Source: Branchiostoma floridae (taxonomy: Eukaryota; Chordata; Leptocardii; Amphioxiformes; Branchiostomatidae). From it: a DNA stretch of 60,000 nucleotides. The notes beneath the pieces are model-generated. The model was not told the origin of the DNA, searched no databases, and was given only the letters and a program-made list of their open reading frames with translations. The DNA lies in contig NC_049994.1 of assembly GCF_000003815.2 (NCBI RefSeq), forward strand, positions 15,110,659 through 15,170,658, given 5' to 3'. Within the stretch, counting starts at the first letter, position 1. Each line of letters begins with the position of its first letter. A program made the translations under genes and the position numbers. This document shows positions 44,688-56,395 of this stretch, piece after piece.

Positions 44688-45220
44688 CGATCGTGTGGCG
44701 CAATCGGTATTAGGCCGAAACCCCGTAGGTCCCCGGTTCAAAACCACTGATGTGCCTCGATGTTATGCCCTTGGGAAAGGCACTTTACACGACTTTCCTC
44801 ACTAGGTAAATAAGTACCTAGCTGTCCCTCGGAGAGGACTTTACATAGAGCTGGAGGTACCGTGTTTGGGAGAACCTCACCTTACACACAATACCAACAA
44901 TCGATCACTGTATGCGATCGTGTAGTATATCGATGTTCCCTGATGTTATGCCCTTGAGAAAGGCACTTTACACGCCTTTACTCACTAATGAGTACCTAGC
45001 TTCGGTTAGGGTCGTCCCTCGGAGAGGACTTTACATAAAGGTACCGTGTTTGGAAGAACCTCACCTTTGCTTGAGCACGTTAAAGAACCTGCCACACTTG
45101 TCGAAAAGAGTAGGAGTCCTTCTCGGTGTTATTGTATCAAGCCTTACAGTCTGGTTTCCGAGTTGTCATCTTCAAAAGGTGATATAGTCACCCTTATATG
45201 TCTACCCTTACACAACTGTT
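44688..45220 (+). repeat. tRNA-derived SINE, internally duplicated (B)
   Basis: There are two heads (GATCGTGTGGCGCAATCGG at about 44690 and GATCGTGTAGTATATCG at about 44927) and two bodies. The second runs through TCGAAAAGAGTAGGAG to about 45220. Copy C has the same double structure at 58512-59045. Confidence 0.7.
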
Positions 45221-45367
45221 GTAAAGCTAAATAAACATACAAATAGACACTTAAACATGTAAATACTTAACGTCCATAAGGCCTCTTTCGCCTACGTTTT
45301 AATTGAAACATCGTAGACACTTATTATTTTGACAACGGAAACTTCACTTCCACCCGTACACTATATA

Positions 45368-45510
45368 TAGAATACAACACTGTGTATTCCGTATCACCCG
45401 AGGTACCAGCCCGACCGCGGGAAGGATCACCCGAAGGCCGGAGGGTGATCCGACCTGCGGGAGGGCTGGGACCGAGGGTGATGCGGAATTAATACACCGT
45501 GTTGTATTTT
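45368..45510. mobile_element. Short palindromic MITE (B)
   Basis: AATACAACACTGTGTATTCC and the inverted AATACACCGTGTTGTATT enclose GC-rich GGATCACCCGAAGGCCGG and GGGTGATCC. A copy is at 59192-59330. Confidence 0.65.
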
Positions 45511-45816
45511 ATTTATGTCATACCCACCTGAGAAAACACATATTTTGATGTGACATGCACCAGAAGTTGAGAAAATGTTGTGTCCTCGAACAAAAGATTG
45601 TAACAACAGCAATTCTAACGTCCGAATCCAGTATTCGAATTTTTAACCGTGCCGTATTTGGCCCGTTCGAAATAGTTCGATTTACTCGAAGGAAGCCTGT
45701 CTGATACAACTTAGAACCCGTGTGATACGGAAAGTTATCACACGGTCCGGAACTCCCGTATCGAACGTTTTCGAGTCACAGGTATGACACAAAAAAGATA
45801 TTTGCTATCGTCTGAC

Positions 45817-46119
45817 CTGTAATCTTGTAGACCTCGTTTGCCCAAACCCCGCCTTCTCCGTCCGCCGCACAGGCTTTGGAAGGGCCGTGCCTGCTGAAGG
45901 TGTTGAGCCCATCATCAGACCCAAAACACTCCCCGCCATTCTGTACAGCAAACATGGGGAAACCACGAGAGAGTGCTACCTGGTAACACTTCTCTATGGG
46001 GTTTTGACGGGAACCGGCGCTGCCATCTAGGCGTGCATCTGATCCCTCGAGTGTAGGAATGGCGCGGGAACGTGTATCCCTCCAGCAACCCAGGCTGATG
46101 TACTCACGGCTTTTTCTTC
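45817..46119 (-). CDS. WSC-like module exon, gene C
   Basis: This 303-bp exon is phase 1-1 and reads RKSREYISLGCWRDTRSRAI, LEGSDARLDG, RQNPIEKCYQVA, FAVQNGGECFGSDDG and VYKITG. It uses GGEC where the gene A copies have GGWC. Its 3' half is almost identical to the exon at 59637, while the 5' half is clearly more different and its acceptor side resembles the exon at 1751. It follows LamG in phase 1 and precedes the terminal exon. Confidence 0.87.
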
Positions 46120-46169
46120 CTGTGTGAGGAAAGGAGCAGTTCGGTCTTTGCCAAATAGATTTGTCCACT

Positions 46170-47118
46170 CTTGCTCTCGCATAAAGCCAGAACGATTTAC
46201 GCTAGAGCCACCAAATATTCGGTGAGATTTCCTAAAGTTTAGTTGGCAACAAGTTCTTAAAGTTTGCAAAATTGTCTTTTTTGTGTGTTGCCATGGTTGA
46301 CAGGCTTTTGTGACGAAAATCGCCAATTACTGTTTTAACGATGTATTTTTCTAGCCTGAGTATCATCCTCCGTAGTGACGGATGGCTCAATACTTTTGCT
46401 TGATAACCACGGAGGCTAGTATTTTTCACGCTTATTTGCTACATTACTGCTATTTTCTTACATAAACAAATCTTGTGTTATCTAGAATATCTTTCATAAA
46501 TGAAGATAAATAAATCATACTAATTGATGACGTCATTGGTCAAAATCCAAGATGACGGACCATACGACCAGATCCAGAATAACTAGATTATTGTTCCTTA
46601 CAATTTGTACCTACCTAGCATTTTTCATCAAAAATTGTTTAAATGAACATTTTTAGTCTATTTCCATTGTCTTTTGCGATTATTTGCTAACAAAATGTAT
46701 TTTTGAAAATCCAAGGTGGTGGATATAAGATGGCGGAGCCCAACTGGTATCTTAGATATGTATGACGTCATTTTATGGCGTCATTTTTACGTCATTGATT
46801 GGCAACACAGTCGCAGGTAGTAACAAACATTATCAATCTGCACTTGCTGTTACATTTATGTAGCATACCTTGAAGTTTTCTGAGAATACCCTTTTTTTCG
46901 TGGTTCCAACCAATACAGTCAAATTGAACACGTCATCTTTACGTCATATAATATCATAACAGCGTCAAATTTCGTAAACTCTTATGTGTACATCATTTTC
47001 TGAAAATTTAGTTGTTTAAGATTTACAGTTCGAAGGGACGGGCCTTCATAATAACTCCGAAGCCCCCGCCCCCCGTCCCAGATTGACCAACAAAGCCCGG
47101 TCTGAATACAGAATAGGG
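46170..47118. mobile_element. Diverged piggyBac-like relative
   Basis: It shares GTTGCCATGG, TGACGTCAT and CCAAGATG words in the same order as 27930-28450, and a right end CCCGGTCTGAATACAG...ATAGGG like that of 27864-29207. The left end is not clear. An inverted pair (CATCCTCCGTAGTGACGG and CACGGAGG words) is at about 46366-46415. Confidence 0.5.
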
Positions 47119-47134
47119 TTCAACTCGCCTTTAC

Positions 47135-49856
47135 AAGCATCGCGCGCTGCGGCAATCTGTTCTTGAGTCATGGCGTAGTCGTACAGCTGCAGGCAGGCGA
47201 TACGCCCCGCGAAGCACCGATCATCCCCGTTCCTTACCGCCACCCGGACAGAGTGCCGACTTGCAACCTCGGCAACTCCGATGTGTAGTTCACGTGCCAG
47301 TTCCCCGTTGCCCCAGATGGATGCCATTCCTGTTTCGCTGTCGTAGGTGCAGCCCACGTTGTTCCAAGAGTTCAGTTGCAGCACTCTTGCAATTACGAAA
47401 GGTGAAAAATATCCATCTCTGCCTACCGGTCTGCAACAGATAGGGATAACACCATTCAATTCAACCATGAGGATAAGAAATCGATCTGAATCTAAGTAAA
47501 AATGTATCTTTACACTCGACAAGCAATTCAAAGAAATCAACCTGAATTTAAGAATTTTGTTGTTGTTTGTACCTGCATAAAAAAAACAGGCGCTGTTTTT
47601 GGTAGGGATCACGATTTGGAGTTTGTGATTCCGGACAAATATCTTTAGAACCTCTGGATGGATTGCAATCACATTTACTATGGTGATAGATATTAGCCAT
47701 TGTGCTTCAGCGCGCATTATATATATATATATAGTTTTATTGCACAACAATTGTACGGGGTACAAAGTATGGCATCTACATAACTACAGTTCTATAACTT
47801 AACGCTTATCTAACTAATACAGAAGTTGTAGTATGGGATAAATTTCTTACAGTTGTTGGAGGCTTTTACAATCATTGGAGGAATTTCTAATGTCTAAACC
47901 TTCTTTGATATATTTTCCTATATCTGTCATGCAGGGATTGTCACATGTCATGATGTATTTGAATTTGCACTTCAGGTCCATCGAGATAAACTCTTGTGTA
48001 TAAGATGACAGCCTTGTGTACAGAGAATTTCGTATATCAGAATATAGAAGTTTGCTGCAGTTTTGTGGTCCGTTTTAAAAAAAATATGTACACCCCTTTT
48101 TGATAGGAATAGAGTGGTCCCAGTAATTGATACATGAATACCACTGTGTGCGGGGTGAATAACTATATACACAGTCTGGATATGAAGCCAATCGCGTAGC
48201 TACACGGATCCACAACTAGTAGAAAGAGTAACTGTGACCATCCCTGTCACCTCTGTATGGAATGAACCATTATATATACATTAGGGATATGTGCAGGTGT
48301 AACAATAGGAAATAAAAAGGAAATGGTGAGTTCAATAGAAAGCTGTAATTTTGGATCTCACCGTTTACCATGGATAGATATATAAGAACAATGATAGAAT
48401 AATCTTGCCAAACGTCAAACCATATCAACCCCACAACACACCGTACGCACCATCACAAAAAAAAAATTCATGCAGGTTTGAGTTTTCAGACTCTTGTTTG
48501 TTGTTGTAATGTTTTTTTCGAGTTCTTGCACAAATATTTTTGGGAACTGTCTCACCAGTATAGAGCAATGGGGGATAAGTATGTTTGATGAAGATGATTA
48601 TAAACAGGGAGTGGATAGAGAACGGTAATTCGTCTGGTCACTAAACGTACCTAGCCTTCAACAGGCCTACCCAATAGGGCCTCTTCACGCTGAAACAGAA
48701 TTAGCAGGAATCAAGCAGAACCACCCGGAATGTAGAATTTGCGAAATTCGTGCCACATTCGGGTGGGAATTCCAAATGGACCTAATATCCCCTTCACATG
48801 AGAAGAAATGAGCCGAAATGCCGTCAGAATAACTATTCTTTGTATATTCCTGGGTATTTGTAGTGCATTCTAGACATTATCGCTCAATTCCAGATTTTCT
48901 TTCGGCCACATTCTTGCAAGATTTGAAGTGGCTTGCTGTTTCGGTTCTCCATCGAATGAGACAAGAATGTTTCGAATAATGTTGGAATGCCGTAGAATTC
49001 GGTCATACATCAGTTAGAATGCACTTTCAATGACGTTCGATGTTTCTCCACTTCAAATGCACCTCGAAACTTTTGAGCATGTCAAAAACATTCGGGACGG
49101 CCCCAAGAATGGGCAGAAATATCTGGAACGCATTGAGAATTTCTAGAATACTCAGAAATATACAAAGAATAGCCATACTGACGGCATTCCGGCTGATTCC
49201 ACTTCTCGTGTGAAGGGGCCTTAAGGGAGTTCAGGGATCGTAGAATTCGGCAAAAAAATCGGGAAATTGGCTGGTAGAGACTTAATTGTAACCTCTACTA
49301 GGCTCCACAGGTCGCTGGAAAAATAGCAGAAATTGGCCAAATAAGGCAAAAAACACACCATAGGACTTAGATGGCCTAGGAGTACCGGCCCGCCAATAAT
49401 CCTAGGCCAATTAACTCCTACTAGGCTTTTATTCATAACTTGGCCAAAGTCCCCTATTAGGACAGGCGGGGGTCTGGTAGAAACTAACTAAAACGTACCG
49501 CAGCTGCAGTTCCTCTGGTAACAACTGCCAAAAGTGCAGTGCCCAGTGCCAGATATTGGGGTTGGTCCCGACGTAGTCAAAGATCGGTCCAGCCTCTCCG
49601 GTAGGATAGACGTGTGCCAGTATGGTGAAGGAGTAGCGCACATCCAACTTGCCATTGTTGGGAATGTCGATGTAGGAATTTGCAGTTCCAGAGAACAGGA
49701 AGGCCCCGTTTGCGTCACCATACGGACCTGTGGCGAGCTGGGTCCCCGTTGCTGTCCCGTCGTTTCCGTTTCCTGTTATGTCTGATGCTCCGTACCGTGC
49801 GTTCAAAGGCCACAAGCCAGCAGCTAAAGACGCAGCTACAGGGAGGGCTGTAGTAG
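47135..49856 (-). CDS. LamG/concanavalin-like domain, two exons, gene C
   Basis: Exon 49856-49499 (358 bp, phase 1 to 2) and exon 47430-47135 (296 bp, phase 2 to 1) give 218 codons. They read AAGLWPLNARYGASDITGNG, NSYIDIPNNGKLDVRYSFTI, GPIFDYVG, WNNVGCTYDSETGMASIWGN, CFAGRIACLQLYDYAMTQEQ and IAAARDAC. This is a LamG-like jelly roll of the Laminin_G_3 type: the ..GLW.L start, S.T...HVYPTG centre and the CLQ.YDYAMT.EQI ending. The second donor (T|GTAAAG) sits just before a transposon end. The first acceptor follows AATCTCAGTTCCAG. It joins the stalk exon upstream and the WSC exon downstream, both in phase 1. Confidence 0.87.
47735..48065 (-). mobile_element. LINE 3' end, inverted relative of 34082-34556
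   Basis: Minus strand: a 3'UTR ending GTACAATTGTTGTGCAATAA, preceded by words matching 34190-34440 (GACAATCCCTGCATGACAG, AAGAAGGTTTAGACATTAG). It lies in the LamG intron. Bases 48066-48780 show nothing recognisable. Confidence 0.65.
48785..49222. mobile_element. MITE with CCCCTTCACA ends
   Basis: The left CCCCTTCACATGAGAAG...ATGCCGTCAGAATAACTATT is matched by the inverted right AATAGCCATACTGACGGCAT...TCTCGTGTGAAGGGGCC. Arms are about 90 bp. It lies in the LamG intron. Confidence 0.65.
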
Positions 49857-50002
49857 CTGGAACTGAGATTTATTTGTATGTTTATTTATTTATTTATTTT
49901 GTTAATACACAGTTATATATACATATACATATGATCGGCATAGAATGATGTGAGGACGCGCGACTGACATATTTGCCATGCTCATCTGGCCCTGGACCCT
50001 AC

Positions 50003-50243
50003 CTGTAATAACGTGCTCCACAGAATTGATTGGTACTTTTGATAGCGATCCAGGTAATGTATTAATATATAGAAAGAATAGACTTCTCGAGAATTTTGTT
50101 TTCCTGTCAAAATTGGATAAACAGATATACAAACCATTGATGGTGGTAGCGTCTTGTCCTTTAGTCGTCTGGACAGTGGTAGCGTCTTGTCCCGTAGTCG
50201 TCTGGATAGTGTTCAGTCCACTCAAGTTGTCATCTTGCAAAGG
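50003..50243 (-). CDS. Stalk exon of gene C, two repeat units
   Basis: This 241-bp exon is phase 0 in and phase 1 out. It reads PLQDDNLSGLNTIQTTTGQD, ATTVQTTKGQDATTI, then NGLYICLSNFDRKTKFSRSL and VPINSVEHVIT before GTAGGG. It is open throughout. A 9-bp length difference from copy B in the middle keeps the frame, which supports reading the exon through to this donor. It joins the LamG exon. Confidence 0.65.
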
Positions 50244-50482
50244 CTGCAGATAAATGGTAAAGTGTGTGTTTTAGATCTTACAGCCTAATAAAGTTATAGT
50301 CTAAAGTTGTTGTGCAACACCACCTCCATAAGGCTAAAAGGAAAAATAAACACCTTGCAATTCAGCAAGGAGAATGGAAGCAAGTCGAACTTCTTTTAAG
50401 CACAATGATCATATTAGACAACGTTGTCGTTGCCTTTGACACTGCAGTTGTTACATAGGATAGCACAGTTGTTACTCCTTAC

Positions 50483-50641
50483 AGTGTCACAGTTGGCTCG
50501 GTCGACGAAAGAGAGATGTTCTACCTCTGTCATCAATGGTTCGAATTCGGCCACAGACAACTTGGTGCACGTTCCGCCATCGGCCTCCCATCCAAACGAA
50601 CGTGGGGAGTGTTCTTGTTTAAATCCTTGGTAGTACTTCGT
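50483..50641 (-). CDS. 53-codon cassette exon, second tandem copy (C)
   Basis: Same 159-bp phase 0-0 exon as at 14829. The protein matches A copy 2 of the unit, and the GTAAGG donor and TTTCAG acceptor are kept. It supplies residues 162-214 of the gene C model. Confidence 0.55.
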
Positions 50642-51262
50642 CTGAAACGGCTTATATGAGATACATAATTATACATATCAAGCGGGGGAATGGCATATCA
50701 TACATCTGTGCTCTATTTCGGAAAAGTTAAGACTTTCTTTAATGGCAGTTACCTGTTTTGCTTGGAAGGCATGGTTTAATTAATGTATATGTAGCATACT
50801 TAGGCCTATGGAAATGTGCTGATGCCTTTATGGGTACAGTCGTCCTAAATTAGGGTCTGTAGGCAAGGATCGTCTTTTATTTCTTTTTGTGTTAGATTTC
50901 AGCCAAAGTGACCCTACAAATGCAGTTTAACGTAAAAATGAAATGCATTGGGACACTGTTACATACAGTAATCATACAGATATGCACTGTGCGGGCACAA
51001 TATACATATTCATAAATTGAACATTTTGCAGATAAATGGTAAATTGTGTGTTTTAGATCTTACAGGAATAAAGTTATAGTCTAAAGTTGTTGTGCAACAC
51101 CACCTCCATGAGGCAAAAAGGAAAAATAAACACCTTGCAATTCAGCAAGGAGAATGGAAGCAAGTCTAACTTCTTTTAAGCACAATGATCATATTAGACA
51201 ACACTGTTGTTGCCTTTAACACTGCAGTTGTTACATAGGATAGCACAGTTGTTACTCCTTAC

Positions 51263-51421
51263 AGTGTCACAGTTGGCTCGGTCGACGAAAGAGAGATGTT
51301 CTACCTCTGTCATCAATGGTTCGAATTCGGCCACAGACAGCTTGGTGCACGTTCCGCCATCGGCCTCCCATCCAAACGAACGTGGGGAGTGTTCTTGTTT
51401 AAATCCTTGGTAGTACTTCGT
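51263..51421 (-). CDS. 53-codon cassette exon, first tandem copy (C)
   Basis: Same exon. The one change I see from the neighbouring copy within the exon (TTG to CTG, Leu) is silent. It supplies residues 109-161 and joins the transmembrane exon in phase 0. The repeat unit here is about 783 bp. Confidence 0.55.
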
Positions 51422-52052
51422 CTGAAACGGCTTATATGAGATACAGAATTATACATATCAAGCGGGGGAATGGCATATCATACGTCTGTGCTCTATTTCG
51501 GAAAAGTTAACACTTTCTTTAATGGCAGTTACCTGTTTTGCTTGGAAGGCATGGCTTAATTAATGTATATGTAGCATACTTAGGCCTATGGAAATGTTGT
51601 GCTGATGCCTTTATGGTTACAGTCGTCCTAGATTAGGCAAGGATCGTCTTTTATTTCTTTTTGTGTTAGATTTCAGCCAAAGTGACCCTACAAATGCAGT
51701 TTAACGCGTAAAAATGAAATGCATTGGGACACTGTTACATACAGTAATCATACAGATATGCACTGTGCGGGCACAATATATATTCATAAATTGAACCAAG
51801 GCATGTAATGTTAGCTAAACATTCTTACATCCACTGTTCAAAGTCTTCATGTGATAGTAGAGTGTGAAATAAAAATGTGCATGTCTTAGACTACTAGAAT
51901 TCTGTCTTGTGTCATCATCACTCTTTTTTTTTCTTTTTTTTTCATATAGTACCAGCAAGGACATTATATAAGACAATAAAATTACAGCTGTGGAGGTGCA
52001 AAAATTACATCATGGCTGTTTCTGTACTATGTGCATATTGAATTCAAGGTAC

Positions 52053-52278
52053 CGCTAGTTCACCTTTATCCGCGGGTAACCTATATCCGTTTGCTTTCCA
52101 AAATAGGGTATTTAGTAATGTCAAGTCGACGGACGGTGGATTTAAATTGCAATATTTTGAAAACGTTACAATTGAAAACCACAGTCCGTTGACTGGAAAT
52201 CCCCCCCCCCCCCAAAAAAAATACCCTGTTTTCAAAACAACGGATATAGGTTATCTCGCGGATAAAGGTAAACTAGCG
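52053..52278. mobile_element. MITE with CGCTAGTT ends (C)
   Basis: Full copy of 16403-16627, same position. Confidence 0.75.
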
Positions 52279-52290
52279 TTAGCAACTGAC

Positions 52291-52472
52291 CGAATACATT
52301 TCAGCTCTCTGTCCTGATACGTCGATGACATACATGACAAAGCAAGGTACCGCACCCAGCAAGGCTGCTACTGCAATAGTGATGGCGAGACCACGGAATA
52401 ACCGGCGTAGCATCTTCTTGTACCGTTTAGTGTCCCCACACATGTATCCTGTAACAGTGCATACAATAAGGT
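52291..52472 (-). CDS. Transmembrane exon of gene C
   Basis: Same frame as in A and B with GTCAGT donor. Against copy A, two changes fall inside the exon and both are replacements (T to K before the helix, A to P inside it: GAVPCF). A Pro in the helix is tolerated in some single-pass anchors but is worth noting. A third change (E to K) lies just outside the assumed acceptor. Confidence 0.55.
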
Positions 52473-52711
52473 CTTTCACCTTCGAAAATAGTTTCATCAG
52501 GTTGGTATAATACAGGATATAGGAGAATTCTTTTTACACAACCAGCAGTTACTTACATTGCTTACGTTTCGATATCTCTCAGACACCTTCGTCAGAGCTT
52601 CTAAATGGAGTTCTGCTTAGCCACGTTTGGGATTGTTTTCTCATCTCTGCAAAAGCGCCACCTACATTGGCTACATATAGCGGTGAGAAGCAGAACTCCA
52701 GTTAGAAGCTC

Positions 52712-52811
52712 NNNNNNNNNNNNNNNNNNNNNNNNNNNNNNNNNNNNNNNNNNNNNNNNNNNNNNNNNNNNNNNNNNNNNNNNNNNNNNNNNNNNNNNNN
52801 NNNNNNNNNNN
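52712..52811. other. Assembly gap (100 N)
   Basis: 100 N bases inside the palindrome that is intact at 37545-37830. Confidence 0.99.
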
Positions 52812-53449
52812 GAGGAATTTGTGGGTAATATGTCAAAGGTGAAAGCTCTTAACTTGTAAACAGTTCTTGTCTCGATTTGCGTAACAATTTTCCGACGTGT
52901 TTTGTTTATGGACAGTGACCACTTATTCACACAACCGCAGAAGGCTCAGTTCGAGTCTGATTCCAGAATGTAGCAACCCTTTTCATAGAAAATGCAAGAG
53001 ACATTTCACATTGATGAGACAGTGCAGGGTGCAGATTTTCAGATTTGACAAAAGGAAGGTTCTGTTCCATTTTTAAGCCTGTGCAGACCCCTAATTTGAA
53101 GTGGTCAGTCCTTAAGTTGTCGTCATGCGATGAGAACCGCAAGAACTTTCGCCGATCAGAATTCTTTTTAAATCAGACTTTTAGGACGCTTGAGATAGCG
53201 AGGTGCATACTGACACCCTGAACCTGCCTATTTTGACACTTATAATCACCTATACATATGTCTATTAGTATCCTTTGCCCTCATGTCTCAGGGGCCTCCA
53301 CCTTTGAAATATTACCCACAACTTCTGTCGCTTGGAAGTGTGAAAGAGCACTTAAATCATATTCCTTTATGTATTTTTCTTTTGATTTCGCGCTATGGTG
53401 TACATTGTCAATCAAGCTCTTCGACAACGTTGTTAATACCCCTGTCACA

Positions 53450-53526
53450 TTATCCACGATCTTCGGGCGTATAGATGGAAGGTCTGCCATATCTAAGATC
53501 GACAGAGGGTTGCCCGCATTTTTCAC
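53450..53526 (-). CDS. Possible alternative last exon, copy C
   Basis: GTTTCCAG acceptor, phase 1, GEKCGQPSVDLRYGRPSIYT, PEDRG, stop. In phase 0 this copy alone is open for 82 codons (VKNAGNPLSILDMADLPSIR..., ending SKVEAPET). Copies A and B differ by four bases at the TCGAAGAGCTTG site and stop there, so that frame is not favoured. Confidence 0.35.
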
Positions 53527-54205
53527 CTGGAAACCGTCCCTGTCACATATATGCCATACAAATTGTACAATTGTTGTGCAATAAAGTTATTATTGTAAGC
53601 GAGGCTCCGGCGATTAACGCAGACTCATCGTCCGATCAATTTTCGCGCAATGTGCAATGTGACAGGGGTATAAGGAACACGGAATTATGAAAATCCTACT
53701 CACGCGCTGTCGTTATTTTCATATGGTGAGGCTACAACAATTTGATCTATTGGTTCTCTGATTTTCGCAAGAAATACGAGGAGTAAACCAAGTTAACAGA
53801 AAACAGGCTTGCTGTGATAGACCCAAATGTTCTTTTTTTTAGAGGTTACAGTCACCACACTCTCAACATATTTGTCGTATACCAGCAAACATAGTCTGTA
53901 ACACAAACTCCGCTGTCCAGGGCTGTAACTGGCCCATCCCCTAGGGGGCCGGCAGATGTTTGGCGGGCTGCTATAAGCGAGATTTAATCAGGCTACAGCA
54001 AACACTTCTTTTCACGAAGATAAATCCATGTAAAGCCTCGATCGCGATTGCTCGTAGCATACAAGCCTTGCTATTCCCCGCATTGCTTATTGAAATACTA
54101 GATCGCGAAAACAATCACACATGTTCAGAGCGAAATTGTGGTGGGGTATATGTTGTTCATAATTGATATCGAGGAATGAAACTCCCCGTACATAACATCG
54201 TAAAT

Positions 54206-54698
54206 AGGGGGGGGGGGGGGTACTGATATAGAAAATTCAGGTACTGTCCAGGCCCGGAGGATCAGGTCCAGATCCGGACCTGAACCTGGACCTTATTATT
54301 TGTGAAAAATTGTGAATGGGCGATACTCAAAACAATCCATTTCGCTACAAAGGATTCCGTTTGGTGGAGTATCCGACGTCCATTGGCGTTTTAAAATCCT
54401 AGCCATGTCATGTAAACAACACTAACTGCCTCTCTTTTAGACCTCTCACTCTCTTGTTTTAGACCAAGTCTGCACTAATGGTAGTAACTCGCGATAGGTA
54501 CAAAAATATAACTATAAACTCTCCTCTACTTTGCTCTTCTTTTCTTGGATCTGAAAACCCTTAAATACGTCAACGCCTGTCGGTATAATCTGTACATTTT
54601 CAAATCGGTCCAGCATCCGGTCCACTGATTCTTTAGGTCTGTTTTTTTTCTGGACCGGTCCAACAAGAATAGCCGATTTTTTACCGGTACCCACCCCT
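54206..54698. mobile_element. MITE with AGGGGTGGGTAC ends (C)
   Basis: Copy of 18611-19110. Its left end has a run of 14 G and the right end CCGGTACCCACCCCT. Confidence 0.55.
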
Positions 54699-55040
54699 AA
54701 TCGTAACCATTTGATTTTACCATACGCATATTTCTTTCTCAGACCAATTATGTGCCAACGCCCTGTTGACATTTCAGGTTGTTTACTTGTACTAGGTACA
54801 ATCTATGGAATACGTTTCAGCTCAGCCATCTAACGTGAAACGTTCACCAAAAGTTTTTGTCAAGAAGATCACTTCAGCTTTGTTTTGTTCGAATCTTTCA
54901 AATATCTCATTATCAATAGGCTTTATTTGAATAAACTTCATTGTAAAAACAGATACAATATCATTGTAGTTGAAGACAAAACCACTATATGTAGTTACAA
55001 TGATGTATAATTGATATCAAACGTAACCAAGACAAAATAC

Positions 55041-55148
55041 CTCCGTCCACATTCTGTTGGCTACTACCTTGACTTCCAACATTGTCACACCCGTAGTCAG
55101 GATCGACATTGCTTTCAGTAGCTGTGGTGGGCTTACTTTTGGTCCCTC
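55041..55148 (-). CDS. Cytoplasmic exon 2, gene C
   Basis: 108 bp, phase 1-1, GTKSKPTTATESNVDPDYGC, DNVGSQGSSQQNVDG. GTATTT donor. Confidence 0.5.
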
Positions 55149-55525
55149 CTTCGACAATTAAATTGCCAAATATTTTTTTTAACTTATTTAGTTAGATAAG
55201 ATCTAATCAAATCGTATTGTCTAACTGTAATGCTCAGTACAGAATTAAATGTGTCCCATATCGTGAAGTGCTAGCTGTTAAAAATTGACGTTAAAGAAAA
55301 AAGGATTTATTTACTTTGGAATTTTCCCGACAAAATCAATGACTACAGCTTGGTTGTTCTATATAAAGTAGGCTATTGGCGTAGAAAAATCATTTTAAAA
55401 CACAATTGAACAAGGAGTCTGCCGCCTCTATGTCTCCATGTGCTGTTTGAATTTTGAATTTTGAAACTCATAAATAGCGAATCGTACGCTGTTGTTAGAT
55501 AAGGTAGTAGTGTTTTGTCACTTAC

Positions 55526-55559
55526 CTCTATTGACATTTCTGAATGATGGTGATGCCAT
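55526..55559 (-). CDS. Start exon of gene C
   Basis: ATG in CACAAGATGG, MASPSFRNVNR, GTAAGTG donor. The summed exons of gene C (34+108+182+159+159+241+358+296+303+2) give 1842 bases, 614 codons, before TAG at 44606. Confidence 0.5.
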
Positions 55560-56143
55560 CTTGTGGAGAAAGTCAAAATTTACAAAATTTTCTGGGACTG
55601 TTTAGCCTCAAGAAACAAATGCTGAATGTTTGGACAAATTAATGCGGAAAATGACTGCTGTATGGCAAGTAAAAGCTAGTGTAGTCTAAAGCACTTATTT
55701 GTAGACTAATCATGCAAAGATGATGACTAAATCATATGGGTTTATTAGTCACGACATACTATGACGTAAAATCATGACGAAAAATATTGTTCATAAAGAA
55801 ATATATCAACAAGGAAAATTCCGAAGTATCTAGAATGTATATTTTTACGCAGATTATGGCATAACATGTTGTAACAATATCTTCTAGACATCGACAGTAT
55901 TTGTTAATAATATTTGAATCTAAGCTTTATTGTGTTTTTTAATGTTAATGTGTGTGCCATTGTGAACCTATAACTCCATAATGCTTGGATGGGTCATGGG
56001 GGCTTAACTCCAGGAGTAAACACTAATGGCAATCCGTATTTAATAGCGATAATGTAAATATTGGAAAGTTGAGGGTGTCATAATCTCATCCCTGAAAATT
56101 CCATAATAACTCACCCCACACAGCAGCCGACAAGCAGAACTAT

Positions 56144-56395
56144 ACTCCCTTGCAGTCTTCGGAACGGGGCTGTTTTTTTTGGGGGGGGGGGCGTTGGTCC
56201 GCGATTTTCAACGTTGGATATGTTCTATTGTGCAGGGAAAGGGATTTTCTTGAGGAAGGCAGTTTGCCGTGATAGCGAGTTTTCCGTGATAGCGAGTTTC
56301 TGCCCCCTCCGAGCCAAAATCGCGGGCCAACGCCCCCCCCCCCCCCCCCAAAAAAAAAAAAAAACCTGTTCCCAAAAATTGAAGGGAGGCTTAAA
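56144..56395. mobile_element. MITE with ACTCCCTTGCAGTC ends (C), degraded right end
   Basis: Copy of 20557-20801. From about 56370 to the gap at 56509-56608 the sequence departs from copies A and B by scattered small indels, unlike the rest of the block. Confidence 0.6.

Noticed and set aside
53281-53526. 82-codon frame ending SKVEAPET
   Set aside because: Copies A and B differ by four bases and stop. Its entry phase does not fit the exon upstream.
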